A stretch of DNA of 64,000 bases from CAZGRP01 sp964527995 (GTDB lineage Bacteria > Zhuqueibacterota > Zhuqueibacteria > Oceanimicrobiales > CAZGRP01): the NCBI GenBank assembly GCA_964527995.1, contig CAZGRP010000008.1, positions 1-64,000 on the forward strand, given 5' to 3'. Both the position numbers and the translations under genes were made by a program. This document shows positions 43,177 through 51,873 of the stretch, one piece after another. Under the pieces are notes generated by a model. The model saw nothing but the letters and a program-made list of their open reading frames with translations, did no database searches and was not told the DNA's origin. Every line of letters begins with the position of its first letter. Position 1 is the first letter of the stretch.

Positions 43177-45006
43177 CTATGGCAGTTTCTGCTGCTTGCT
43201 CTGTTTGAGAAAATCCTCGAGCCCGGCGACGATCGCCGCGGCCGTTTTCTCACGGAATTGCGCCGATCGGATGAGCAACTCCTCCTCTGGATGCATAATA
43301 AAGGCGGGTTCGATCAGAACGGCAGGCATCTGCGTCGGTCGAGTCATGGCAAGGTTGTCGTAGAATAAGCCGAAGTCCGGAAGTTTCAACCGTTCCAGCA
43401 AGCGTCGTTGGATCGCCTGCGCCAGCGGCCGGCTCTGGGGATGATAGTAATAAGTGCTGCTGCCACGACTGCGCCACGGATCGACACCGTCCGGGAGCGC
43501 ATTGTGATGAATGCTGAGCAACACGTCGGCACCAACCAGCTCGGCCACCCGCGGCCGCAGCCGCAACGGCACGCCGGTCGACGACTCGCGCATCAGAATA
43601 ACTCGGGCGCCCTTGCTTTCGAGCTTGCGCCGGATGACCCGGCTGAGCATCAAGTTGGCATCCATCTCGGTGAGCCCGGAGGGGCCGATGGCGCCAAGAT
43701 CCGGACCATGACCCGGATCGAGACAGATAAGCAACCCTTTCAAGGGTGATGACGGCCAGCCAGCGATTTTCGGAGCGCGGCGAATCTCCACGACCAGATC
43801 CGTGCCGTCGTAGTATGGGTCGAAGCCCCACTGCTGGCTCTGGTTGAGATCGATCTCCAGCCGGTAGGTGTCCGCGGCCGGCTGCGACCAGCGGATGTCA
43901 CGAATCAGCGGATCGTCGTCAAAGCGTATCCAATCGGTGTCGGAGAGGCCGCCGTAGAGAGTCACCACCAGCCGCGCCGGCTGGACCATCTGCTGGATGC
44001 GATACGGCAAGCGCTGTGACGACACGATGCGCACCTCCACCCGGTCCCTCAGCCCGCGTGTGCGGACGACCGAAATGACCGAACGGGGCGGTTCCGTGCC
44101 CCCTGGCAGAAGACGCAGAGCCGCGGCGGGTAGCCAGGCGACCTCCTCCTTGGAGAGACGGACGCGATAGAAACTGCCGTTTCGCCCTGTGATCCACACC
44201 CGAACGCCATACGGTAGAAAAATCAGGTATCCCAGGCCGGGCCCGGTGCGACCGACAACCTGCTCATCGATCACCTCGGCAATCCGCGGCACGCTGTCGC
44301 GGCGAACCGTGACATGACCCGGAGCTACGACTTCCGCCGTGTCACCGAGAGGGTGAACGAAGCGGAAATGGATCGCGGCTTGCGCCACTGTGTCCGTGTC
44401 AGCGATATGCAGCACGCCCGTATAGACTCCTTGGATACGCGGGGTACGCGGCGGCTTGCCTTGCCCAAACACCTCCTCTCCCCAGTAACGCTGGCGCCAC
44501 GGCGGCTTCTCCGCCATCGGAAACTCTCCTGGTATCCCCTCGACCCGAAAGCTCACCCGGCTGCCCGGGCTGCCCTTGACAGCCACGGGCAACAGATCTC
44601 CCGGCCGCAGCTCGAGATCGTAGCGCGGGAAAACGTAGCTGGTATCGATCACCAACGTGTCGCGCGGCGAGGTCGTGAGGTAAGGCGGGATATAGACCGT
44701 GCGCAAGACCTCGACGCTGTCGCTGGACGTGCGCGCCCGGCAGCGGAAGACAAAGGTGTCCGGCAGCACCGGCACGACCGCCATCCAGGTGCCGCCGGGG
44801 TACATGCGAGCCGGATGACCATTGACTGACACAGTCGCTCGCGCCTGGGACACGTTGCCAAAAATGAAGGTCGAATCGGTGGCTGTGATGGTCAGGCCCT
44901 CGCGCGGGTACACCACTTGCAGTTCGAGCTGGGCATACAGCGGAAGTGAAAACCCCAAAGTCACAAGCCATGTCGATATCCATGCCAGCGATGCAGTTCG
45001 AGCCAT
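43177..45006 (-). CDS. N-acetylmuramoyl-L-alanine amidase (Amidase_3) with long N-terminal sensor-like part
   Basis: 609 residues. Signal peptide, then a region of beta-rich domains (about 30-370, including VPRIAEVIDEQVVGRTGPGL, an SH3-like stretch) and a C-terminal amidase domain (about 415-600). Zinc and catalytic motifs are ICLDPGHGPDLGAIG, GLTEMDANLML, SIHHNALPDGV and PAVLIEPAFIMHPEEE. The enzyme splits the stem peptide from peptidoglycan, typically during septum cleavage; the N-terminal AMIN-like part may direct it. Gene order with the Nudix and DUF1232 genes is tight. Confidence 0.92.
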   Translation of the reverse strand: MARTASLAWISTWLVTLGFSLPLYAQLELQVVYPREGLTITATDSTFIFGNVSQARATVSVNGHPARMYPGGTWMAVVPVLPDTFVFRCRARTSSDSVEVLRTVYIPPYLTTSPRDTLVIDTSYVFPRYDLELRPGDLLPVAVKGSPGSRVSFRVEGIPGEFPMAEKPPWRQRYWGEEVFGQGKPPRTPRIQGVYTGVLHIADTDTVAQAAIHFRFVHPLGDTAEVVAPGHVTVRRDSVPRIAEVIDEQVVGRTGPGLGYLIFLPYGVRVWITGRNGSFYRVRLSKEEVAWLPAAALRLLPGGTEPPRSVISVVRTRGLRDRVEVRIVSSQRLPYRIQQMVQPARLVVTLYGGLSDTDWIRFDDDPLIRDIRWSQPAADTYRLEIDLNQSQQWGFDPYYDGTDLVVEIRRAPKIAGWPSSPLKGLLICLDPGHGPDLGAIGPSGLTEMDANLMLSRVIRRKLESKGARVILMRESSTGVPLRLRPRVAELVGADVLLSIHHNALPDGVDPWRSRGSSTYYYHPQSRPLAQAIQRRLLERLKLPDFGLFYDNLAMTRPTQMPAVLIEPAFIMHPEEELLIRSAQFREKTAAAIVAGLEDFLKQSKQQKLP

Positions 45007-45015
45007 CCCGTTGTG

Positions 45016-45336
45016 CTATCCCTCCACGTCGATTCTACGGGCATGTTCCATGACGACGTCCTGTGGCGAGTGCTTCAGAAAAAAACGCAGCGCCAGCCAC
45101 ATAACCATGGCATCATCCAACTGGCCGATGCCGGGCAAAACCAGATCCGGGATCAGGTCCACCGGCGACAGAACGTACAGAAGCGCTGCAACGATGACGG
45201 CTTTCAGATGCCACGGCACACGTGGATCGCGGAACAATCGGACGTAGAGGCGAATGAACTTGGGCAGATAGAGAGCGACATAAAACGCCTGCCGCGGGTT
45301 CCTCAACCCTTCGGTGATGAAACGACGAAACCTCAT
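45016..45336 (-). CDS. DUF1232 (YkvA-like) membrane protein
   Basis: 106 residues with the DUF1232 signature YVLSPVDLIPDLVLPGIGQL, a basic N-terminus, one clear transmembrane helix (LKAVIVAALLYVLSPVDLIP, residues about 44-63) and a second hydrophobic stretch after it. Function unknown; widespread in bacteria. It precedes the amidase by 9 bases on the same strand and has GGAG ahead of the ATG. Confidence 0.85.
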   Translation of the reverse strand: MRFRRFITEGLRNPRQAFYVALYLPKFIRLYVRLFRDPRVPWHLKAVIVAALLYVLSPVDLIPDLVLPGIGQLDDAMVMWLALRFFLKHSPQDVVMEHARRIDVEG

Positions 45337-45390
45337 GCGTCACGCTCCAGAATGTCCGTGTTCGGCCGCTGCCGCCGGCACCGGGCCCGC

Positions 45391-46605
45391 TCAAGCATGC
45401 CAGTATTCGCTCCGGAGAACAACCTGTACGTCGGAATCAGCCGGAAGCCGATCGACCTCCTGCGATACAACAAGAAACGAGTTGCTCCTTGAAAAAGCAA
45501 CCAGGTCGGCAGATCCGTGCGTCGGCAAAGCCTCGACGACGAAGCCGCCGTCTTCCAGGCTGGCCCTCGCTGGCTGGTAGTGCTCCCGGCCGCTGCGATG
45601 CTGAAACTCCGACAGCAGTCTGGCTCGGACTCGAGGCAGGTGGAGTCGCCGGAACCCCATACGCTTCTTCAGAGCCGGCCGCACCAGGATTTCGAACACG
45701 GTCAACACCGACACCGGATTCCCCGGCAGCCCGAACACCAGAGTGTCGCCACGGCGACCGAAAACGGTTGGTTTGCCCGGCTTGATGGCGACCTTGTCAA
45801 AAAGGGTCTGGACACCGAGATCAGCAAACACACTCTCGACCAAGTCGAGATCGCCCATCGACACACCGCCAGTCACCAAGAGCATATCCGACTCGAGACC
45901 GGCCGAGAGCGCTTTCAGTAGCACGTCGGGGTCATCACGAGCAATCCCCAGGGGCAGCGGCTCACATCCGGCGGCACGCACCTGCTCGGTCAGCATCGGC
46001 CCATTGCTGTTGCGAATCTGCCCCGGAGCCGGCTTCAGCGAAGGGTCGACCAGCTCGGTTCCGGTTGTCACGATCGCCACCCGTACCCTGGGAAAAACGG
46101 GCACCTCGCTGCATCCTGCCGAGGCCAAAACTCCGATCACCGCTGGACTGATGAAAGTCCCCGCGTGCACCACGACGTCGCCCCGGCGCACATCCGACCC
46201 ACGCGGCGCAACGTTCTTGCCAGCAGGGACAGCTTGCAAAATGCGAACCTCCCCTCGATCCGGGAGATCTACCGTCTCTTCCACCATCTGCACAGCCGTT
46301 GCCCCCTTGGGAACCGGCGCCCCGGTCATCACCTTGGCGGCCTGGCCCGGTTTCAATTCAAAGTCCGGAACAACTCCCGCTGGCACGCTGCCGGCGACAC
46401 GCAGATCGATCGGAACGGTGGCGACATCCTCGGCGCGGAGAGCATAGCCATCGACGAACGACTTATCGAACGGCGGCATATCGATGTCGCTCTGAATGTC
46501 TTCAGCCAGAATGCTGCCCGCAGCTTCGCTCAGAGGAACTCGAGCCGGTGGCTCGGGCTGAACCTGCCGCAAGATGATGTCGATCGCTTCGCGTACGGAG
46601 ATCAT
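45391..46605 (-). CDS. moeA: Molybdopterin molybdenumtransferase
   Basis: 404 residues, normal for MoeA. It inserts molybdate into adenylylated molybdopterin. Motifs are MPPFDKSFVDGYALRAEDV, GAPVPKGATAVQMVEE, VAIVTTGTELVDP, ITGGVSMGDLDLV-like sequence and FGLPGNPVSV. All four domains appear present. A molybdenum-cofactor gene here implies molybdoenzymes elsewhere in the genome; none in the window. Starts 11 bases after the SPOR gene ends on the same strand's upstream side. Confidence 0.95.
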   Translation of the reverse strand: MISVREAIDIILRQVQPEPPARVPLSEAAGSILAEDIQSDIDMPPFDKSFVDGYALRAEDVATVPIDLRVAGSVPAGVVPDFELKPGQAAKVMTGAPVPKGATAVQMVEETVDLPDRGEVRILQAVPAGKNVAPRGSDVRRGDVVVHAGTFISPAVIGVLASAGCSEVPVFPRVRVAIVTTGTELVDPSLKPAPGQIRNSNGPMLTEQVRAAGCEPLPLGIARDDPDVLLKALSAGLESDMLLVTGGVSMGDLDLVESVFADLGVQTLFDKVAIKPGKPTVFGRRGDTLVFGLPGNPVSVLTVFEILVRPALKKRMGFRRLHLPRVRARLLSEFQHRSGREHYQPARASLEDGGFVVEALPTHGSADLVAFSRSNSFLVVSQEVDRLPADSDVQVVLRSEYWHA

Positions 46606-46615
46606 GGCATGGTTA

Positions 46616-47476
46616 TCACTCGTTTTTCGAGTCAGTGGGAGTCACCTCCACGATGCGAAAAGGCTTCTTGAAGCGACGCTTGAATTCCTCGCCAAAGCGC
46701 TGTGCCTCTTCCTCCGTGCCAAAACGTCCCACCCAGACCAGGTAAAACAGCCTCCCGGCTCTCAACCTCGTCTGAATCTCAACCGTGAGACCCTGCCTGC
46801 GCAGGTAGTCGCGCTGGCTCAAGGCGTTACCGCGTTCTGTGAAGGCGCCGACCTGGAGAGTGTACCGATCTCGGACCATGGAGTAGGTGCTGGAAGGCTC
46901 CGCCAGACGGCTCGGGTCGGCCGTCCATTCCTTCAAGTCTCCGGCAGCCATGCGGGCGTAGGGAGATCCAGGCTGGTCTCGAACCAACTCGCGCAGTTCG
47001 CTGACTGCCTCCCGGCGTCGTCCGGCAGCATAGAGGCTCCATGCAGCAAAATAGGCAGCTTCGGCTGCCATCTCGGCATCGCTGGACCGCTTCCGGCATT
47101 CCAGAAAGTTGTCGCGTGCAGTCAGATAGGAACCCAGGGCGAAGTAGTACTTGCCCAGCTTCATGCGTGCGCGCATGCCGTAGGCGGAATCGGGGTCCTT
47201 CCGCACCAGTGTCTGGTACTTATCTCTGGCTGCCTCCCCGTCCGGCTCCAGGAGTGCATCGAAATAAAGAAGAGCCTCATTGCCGGGAGCCCGCCTGAGG
47301 CTCTCTTTGACGCGTTCCCGCGCAGCCTGAAGTCCCTCGCTGCGAACCAGACGGAGCACTTCTTGCTCCGAGCTCTGGCCGGCCGCCGGGATCGGCGTAG
47401 CCACGGCCACACTGGCCATGATCACCGCCATCATCGCGCCTGTCCGACTCCGAACCAGAAGGTGTCCCACTGTCAT
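46616..47476 (-). CDS. TPR-like protein with C-terminal SPOR domain
   Basis: 286 residues from ATG 47476 (47503 is possible but its AGAGGA site touches the start codon). An N-terminal hydrophobic signal (GAMMAVIMASVAVATPIPAA), a middle helical repeat region (GMRARMKLGKYYFALGSYLT, YFAAWSLYAAGRRREAVSEL) and a C-terminal SPOR domain (YTLQVGAFTERGNALSQRDY, LFYLVWVGRFGTEEEA). SPOR domains bind denuded glycan strands at the division septum, matching the nearby amidase. The longer upstream frame starts inside the terminator at 47532. Confidence 0.8.
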   Translation of the reverse strand: MTVGHLLVRSRTGAMMAVIMASVAVATPIPAAGQSSEQEVLRLVRSEGLQAARERVKESLRRAPGNEALLYFDALLEPDGEAARDKYQTLVRKDPDSAYGMRARMKLGKYYFALGSYLTARDNFLECRKRSSDAEMAAEAAYFAAWSLYAAGRRREAVSELRELVRDQPGSPYARMAAGDLKEWTADPSRLAEPSSTYSMVRDRYTLQVGAFTERGNALSQRDYLRRQGLTVEIQTRLRAGRLFYLVWVGRFGTEEEAQRFGEEFKRRFKKPFRIVEVTPTDSKNE

Positions 47477-47523
47477 GGCAACAAACTCGCGCTGAAGGGT
47501 CATTCCTCTCACGCTGCCTCTGC

Positions 47524-47571
47524 AAAAAAGAAAGCCAGACGCCCCCACCATGGGGAGAGGCAGCCTGGCTT
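47524..47571 (-). terminator. Terminator downstream of lapB
   Basis: On the minus strand, AGCCAG...CTCCCC pairs with GGGGG...CTGGCT through an imperfect 12-15 bp stem (47571-47532) and is followed by TTTCTTTTTT. It ends the cmk-rpsA-lapA-lapB transcript; no gene in 47572-47721. Confidence 0.8.
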
Positions 47572-47721
47572 CGCGCTCTAGGCTTGGTCGGTGTCAGGGG
47601 TCGTCGCGACAGCGGCATGCAGGAGTCGGCCCACTGTGGGCTTCACTCCCCATGCCAATCCGAGGCCATCCACATCCGCCGACATCCTGCAGTCGAGCAA
47701 CCCGGGGAACCGCCGGCCGGT

Positions 47722-48870
47722 TCAGTTTTGAAGGGCGGTGTCCCACTGCCCGCAATCGGGGCAGCGCCAGAACGGCTCGTCGCTTGTGCTCCCACATTCA
47801 CGACAGACAAACTTCTGCCTCTCCCTCCACTCGTCCTCGATGAGGTCGAGAGCGTACGCCACCGCCCGATCGTTTCGGCCGGCCCGGTGATAGATTTTGA
47901 TCAGTTGCTTCTTGGCAGATTTCGACTGTGGATTCTTCGCCAGCACCTCCTCACAAAGCGCGATGGCGTGCTCGATTTCCCCTTTTCTCTCGTAAAACGC
48001 TGCCAGAGCCAGGCGTGCCTGTTCGTCATCGGGATTCTGCTCGATGACGGAGAGATAGAAATCCTCCAGTTGGCCGAACTCGTCGATCTGGTAGAGAAGC
48101 TCCTCGAGACGATTGAATGCCAGATGAGATTTCTCAGGCACTTTCTTGACGAACTCCTCCAGGACGTCTAGAGCCTCCCGCTTGCGGTTGTCCCGGATGT
48201 AGGAATCGCAGAGATAGATGTAGGCGGCGGCGCAGTTCGGGTCGATGCGCAGAGCCTCGCGGAACCGCACCCGACCCTCCTTCTCCTTCCCCTCTCTGAT
48301 CAGCTTGCGACCGTCCTCGACTTTGTACAAGGCCAGGCGACCGTTTCGCTTTTTGCCGCTGTTCTTGAGAAGCTCCTGGTAGGCGGCGAAAGCCTTCTCC
48401 CACTCTTCCATCTTCTCGAAAAGGCGCAACTTCATTTCACGAGCCCAGAGATCTTCCCGGTCGAGGTCCAGCAGCCGGTCGAGCACGGCATCGGCCTTGT
48501 CATACGACTGCGCTGCTTCGTAGTCTTGTGCCAGACTGCGAAGGATCTCCTGCTGCTGACTGCGGCTCAGCCGCGACCGTACGGTCAAGTCGCGGTGCAC
48601 GTGGATGGCTTTGTCCACCCTGCCCAGGTCGCGATAGATGTCGCCGATTTTGACATAGGCGTCGATCAAGCCTGTGTCGCGACGTACAGCGTCGCGAAAC
48701 TTCTGCAGTGCCTCTTCCTTCTTGCCAATGACAAGATAGTTCAGAGCCGCCGCATAATCAGACGCAACCTGGTCGGCCGTGGAAGCGCGCTGTCGCCGAA
48801 GCAGAACGATCACAACAAGGAGTGCCACCACCACGGCAGCGAGGATGATCGCCAGGGTCGCAGTGCCCAT
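47722..48870 (-). CDS. lapB: LapB-like TPR/rubredoxin-type lipopolysaccharide assembly protein
   Basis: 382 residues: one N-terminal transmembrane helix (2-24), about eight tetratricopeptide repeats and a C-terminal rubredoxin-like module, CRECG then CPDCGQWDT (C-x2-C, 10, C-x2-C). E. coli LapB (YciM) has the same architecture and directs FtsH to LpxC to balance lipopolysaccharide synthesis. The lapA gene directly upstream and rpsA before it match the E. coli gene order. Length and all parts normal. GGAGG site before ATG. Confidence 0.93.
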   Translation of the reverse strand: MGTATLAIILAAVVVALLVVIVLLRRQRASTADQVASDYAAALNYLVIGKKEEALQKFRDAVRRDTGLIDAYVKIGDIYRDLGRVDKAIHVHRDLTVRSRLSRSQQQEILRSLAQDYEAAQSYDKADAVLDRLLDLDREDLWAREMKLRLFEKMEEWEKAFAAYQELLKNSGKKRNGRLALYKVEDGRKLIREGKEKEGRVRFREALRIDPNCAAAYIYLCDSYIRDNRKREALDVLEEFVKKVPEKSHLAFNRLEELLYQIDEFGQLEDFYLSVIEQNPDDEQARLALAAFYERKGEIEHAIALCEEVLAKNPQSKSAKKQLIKIYHRAGRNDRAVAYALDLIEDEWRERQKFVCRECGSTSDEPFWRCPDCGQWDTALQN

Positions 48871-48901
48871 CTACAAGCACCTCCAAACTTGCACCAAAGA
48901 A

Positions 48902-49225
48902 CTACGCCGAACTGGGAGAAAGGTCAGGTTCTTCTTCGATCGAAACATTGCGGAGATCATCCAGCTCTTTCTTCAAGTTGGCATTTTGGCGCCGAATCCG
49001 CCGTATCTCCCCTTTGAGCTGGAACACCTGAAAAATCGATACCAGCAACCAAAACAGTACGCCTGCACCGAAGGAAAGGTAGATCACTACCCACAGAGGC
49101 AATGGTGGCGACATCCACTTCCCTTGCAAGAACACAACCTGCACGGTCTGGGCGTTGTTCTGCAGGGCGAAACCCAGCACCGCCAGTATGATGATGGCGC
49201 TAGCCACCCATCTTAGGATCCACAT
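48902..49225 (-). CDS. lapA: LapA-like membrane protein
   Basis: 107 residues with two transmembrane helices (about 4-21 and 40-64), the LapA-domain motif FALQNNAQTVQVVFLQGKW and a charged C-terminal tail that forms a short coiled coil (LKGEIRRIRRQNANLKKELD). In E. coli, LapA interacts with LapB at the inner membrane. The gene starts 109 bases downstream of rpsA and ends 31 bases before lapB. GAGGAGG site precedes the ATG. Confidence 0.93.
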   Translation of the reverse strand: MWILRWVASAIIILAVLGFALQNNAQTVQVVFLQGKWMSPPLPLWVVIYLSFGAGVLFWLLVSIFQVFQLKGEIRRIRRQNANLKKELDDLRNVSIEEEPDLSPSSA

Positions 49226-49254
49226 TCTACCTCCTCAACAGGATCTGGCCTGAA

Positions 49255-49292
49255 AGATCCCGATGCCGCAGTCGAGGCACGGCATCGGGATC
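49255..49292 (-). other. Intercistronic hairpin between rpsA and lapA
   Basis: A 13-bp stem with one bulged base pairs 49255-49268 with 49280-49292 around an 11-nt loop. Only TTTC follows on the minus strand, so read-through is likely; similar placement to the prkA-yeaH hairpin. Confidence 0.55.
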
Positions 49293-49334
49293 CAAGCCAC
49301 AGGTTGAGATGCGTATCGGTTCCGGTTCTGCAGC

Positions 49335-51764
49335 CTACGCCACGTCTTCCCCTTCCTCTTCCTTTTCCTTCTCCTTCTCGGCTGCTTCTGCCTCGCCAGT
49401 CTCGGGCTCCGCGTCGGTTCGGACGGCGTCCTCGGAGGAGTCGTCTGCAGTTGCCGCCTTCTCCTCTTCCGATTCCGGTTCGTCGGCAGGCTCCGCGGCG
49501 GAGGCTTCATCCGCTACGCCAGAGCCGCCAGCGTCCGCAGGTTCGGCCTCTGCGACAGGCTCTGCCGCAACCGCCGCTTCCGTCGTTTCCTCGGCCGCCT
49601 GCGACACCTTGTCGGCAGCTACCTCGACTTCAGGCTCGGCTGCTGCGGCTGCCTCCTCGGCTGAGCCTTCAGGTTCGGCCGCTACTTCCTCCTTGGTCGG
49701 GGTTTCGACCTCGACTGATGCGGCCTCCTCAGCCAGGCTTTCGGGCTCCGCTGACGCTTCCTCTGCAGCCGGGCTTTCGGCTTCCGCTGACGTTTCCTCT
49801 TCAGCCTCCGCTACCGCTTCCTCTGCAGCCGCGCCTTCGGGCTCCGCTGACGCTTCCTCTTCTTCAGCCGGGCTTTCGGCCTCGGCCGATGCAGCCTCCT
49901 CAATGGCCTGCGGCTCGGCAGTGGCCTCCGGCTGTTCTCCAGCCTCGGCCTCCTTCTCCTTCTCCTTTGCCTTGGCCTTACGGGCTTCCTCAGCAATCAG
50001 CTTGCGGGCGCGCTTTTCCGACAGGATGATCTTCTTCGAATCCTTGTTGAACTCGATCACCGCCACCTGAAGCTCATCGCCGACCTTGTAGGCATCAGAG
50101 GGCTTGCTGATCCCCTGTCGGTCCAAATGCGACAGAGGCACAAAGCCATCCACTCCTTCGGGAAGTTCCACAATGACACCGCGATCGAGCAGGCGAACGA
50201 TCTGCCCGGTGACGATGGTGCCCACCTTGTAGGTCTCGCCGAGGCTCTCCCACGGGTTCTCCATCGTCTGCTTGTAGCCCAGGGAAATGCGGCGTGCATT
50301 CTTGTCCACGTTCAGCACGACGATTTCGATCTCCTCGCCCTTCCTGAGCACCTCTCCCGGATGGCGGATTTTCTTGGTCCACGACAGATCGGAGATGTGC
50401 ACGAGACCGTCGATCCCCTCTTCGAGCTCAACAAAAGCACCGAAGTTGGTGAGGTTGCGAACCTTGCCGACGTGGCGGGTGCCAACGGGGTATTTCTCCT
50501 CGATGTTTTCCCACGGATCGGGCTCGAGCTGCTTCAGGCCCAGCGAGATCTTGCGCTCCTGGACGTCGACGTTGAGCACTTTGGCCTCGACGATTTCGCC
50601 GACCGAGACGACCTTCGACGGATGCTTGATGTGCTGGGTCCACGACATCTCGGAGATGTGGATCAGTCCCTCGACGCCCTTCTCCAGTTCGACAAAGGCG
50701 CCGTAGTCCGAAATGCTGACGACCTTGCCGCGGACCACGGAGCCGACGGGGTATTTCTCCTCGACATCCTCCCACGGGTGCGGCTGCAGTTGTTTCAACC
50801 CCAGCGAGATGCGATCCTTGGCTTCGTTGAAATCGAGCACCATCACTTTGATCTTCTCGTCGAGGTTCACCACCTCGGAAGGATGACCGACGCGGCCCCA
50901 CGACAGATCGTTGATGTGCAGCAGACCATCCACGCCGCCCAGGTCGATGAACACGCCGAAGTCGGTGATGTTCTTCACCGTACCCTCGAGGATCTGCCCG
51001 CGCTCCAGGTTGGCCAGAATCTTCTCTCGCTGGCCGGCCATTTGTTCCTCGACCAACACGCGATGCGACACGACGATGTTCTTGCGGGCCTCGTTGATCT
51101 TCACCACCTTGAAATCGAGGGTTCGTCCGATGTAGGCATCGAAGTCGCGGATCGGCCGCACGTCGATCTGGGAGCCTGGCAGAAAAGCGTCGATCCCCAT
51201 CAGGTCGACCACCATGCCGCCCTTGATGCGGCGGACACAGGTGCCCTCGATGACCTCATTACGGTCGTACGCCTGGACGATCTTTTCCCAGACACGCATG
51301 AAGTCGGCTTTGCGCTTCGACAGGACCAGCTGGCCCTCCTGATCCTCGACGACGTCCAGAAAGACTTCGATGTCGTCGCCGATCTCGATTTCCTCGGGGT
51401 TGGTGAACTCCTCGATCGGGATGACGCCTTCCGACTTGAAGCCGATGTCGACCGCAACTTCTTTGTCGCCCACTGCCAGAACCTTGCCGCGGACGACTTC
51501 GCCTTCGGCGAAATCCGCCATGGTCTGATCGTACAGCCGCATCAGCTCGTCATATTCATCCTCGCTGTACTCCGTCTCCTCCCGAACCTGGTCGGCAGGA
51601 ACGACACTGCCCGGGGCCAACTCAGGCTCACCGGCAGTATCGGCATGAGCCGTACTCTCATCCGTGGTGACAGGAACTTCCTGAGCTTCACCACCTCCTT
51701 TCTGCGGCTCTTCGGCCGTGGCTTCAGCCTCGACATTTTGAACTTCCTTCTCACCGTTCACCAT
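49335..51764 (-). CDS. rpsA: 30S ribosomal protein S1 with very long acidic Ala/Glu tail
   Basis: 809 residues. An acidic N-terminal lead of about 80 residues precedes six S1 (OB-fold) domains, recognisable from VVRGKVLAVGDKEVAVDIGF, GQILEGTVKNITDFGVFIDL, VVRGKVVSISDYGAFVELEK, HVGKVRNLTNFGAFVELEEG and GTIVTGQIVRLLDRGVIVEL. Typical S1 ends near 550-600. Here a further 210 residues rich in Ala, Glu, Ser and Pro follow, with imperfect repeats of SAEAESPAxEE and ASAEPE. S1 binds mRNA during initiation; the tail would add a large negative charge near the mRNA track. AAGGAGG precedes the ATG. Confidence 0.96.
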   Translation of the reverse strand: MVNGEKEVQNVEAEATAEEPQKGGGEAQEVPVTTDESTAHADTAGEPELAPGSVVPADQVREETEYSEDEYDELMRLYDQTMADFAEGEVVRGKVLAVGDKEVAVDIGFKSEGVIPIEEFTNPEEIEIGDDIEVFLDVVEDQEGQLVLSKRKADFMRVWEKIVQAYDRNEVIEGTCVRRIKGGMVVDLMGIDAFLPGSQIDVRPIRDFDAYIGRTLDFKVVKINEARKNIVVSHRVLVEEQMAGQREKILANLERGQILEGTVKNITDFGVFIDLGGVDGLLHINDLSWGRVGHPSEVVNLDEKIKVMVLDFNEAKDRISLGLKQLQPHPWEDVEEKYPVGSVVRGKVVSISDYGAFVELEKGVEGLIHISEMSWTQHIKHPSKVVSVGEIVEAKVLNVDVQERKISLGLKQLEPDPWENIEEKYPVGTRHVGKVRNLTNFGAFVELEEGIDGLVHISDLSWTKKIRHPGEVLRKGEEIEIVVLNVDKNARRISLGYKQTMENPWESLGETYKVGTIVTGQIVRLLDRGVIVELPEGVDGFVPLSHLDRQGISKPSDAYKVGDELQVAVIEFNKDSKKIILSEKRARKLIAEEARKAKAKEKEKEAEAGEQPEATAEPQAIEEAASAEAESPAEEEEASAEPEGAAAEEAVAEAEEETSAEAESPAAEEASAEPESLAEEAASVEVETPTKEEVAAEPEGSAEEAAAAAEPEVEVAADKVSQAAEETTEAAVAAEPVAEAEPADAGGSGVADEASAAEPADEPESEEEKAATADDSSEDAVRTDAEPETGEAEAAEKEKEKEEEGEDVA
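49670..49900 (-). repeat. Imperfect tandem repeats encoding the acidic S1 tail
   Basis: The DNA repeats a roughly 60-100 base unit (encoding forms of SAEAESPA-EE-ASAEPE) with substitutions; several short identical blocks (such as GCCGGGCTTTCGGC) recur on the plus strand. Such arrays expand and contract by slippage, so exact tail length may vary between strains or be misassembled. Confidence 0.6.
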
Positions 51765-51873
51765 ACGAAATGTACCTCCTTATTGATTTTTTCTCCGGCG
51801 ACCCGAGGTGGCAGAAGCTGGTGAGACTCCTGCAATTCGGGCCCTGGAGTTTGTATCCGATTGGCTGCGGCTT

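Noticed and set aside
49304..50070. Ser/Ala-rich and Pro/Arg-rich frames opposite the S1 tail
   Set aside because: Low-complexity shadows of the Ala/Glu repeat; no start signal or family motif.
50127..51824. 565-residue plus-strand frame opposite rpsA
   Set aside because: Shadow of the six S1 domains, no independent start signal.
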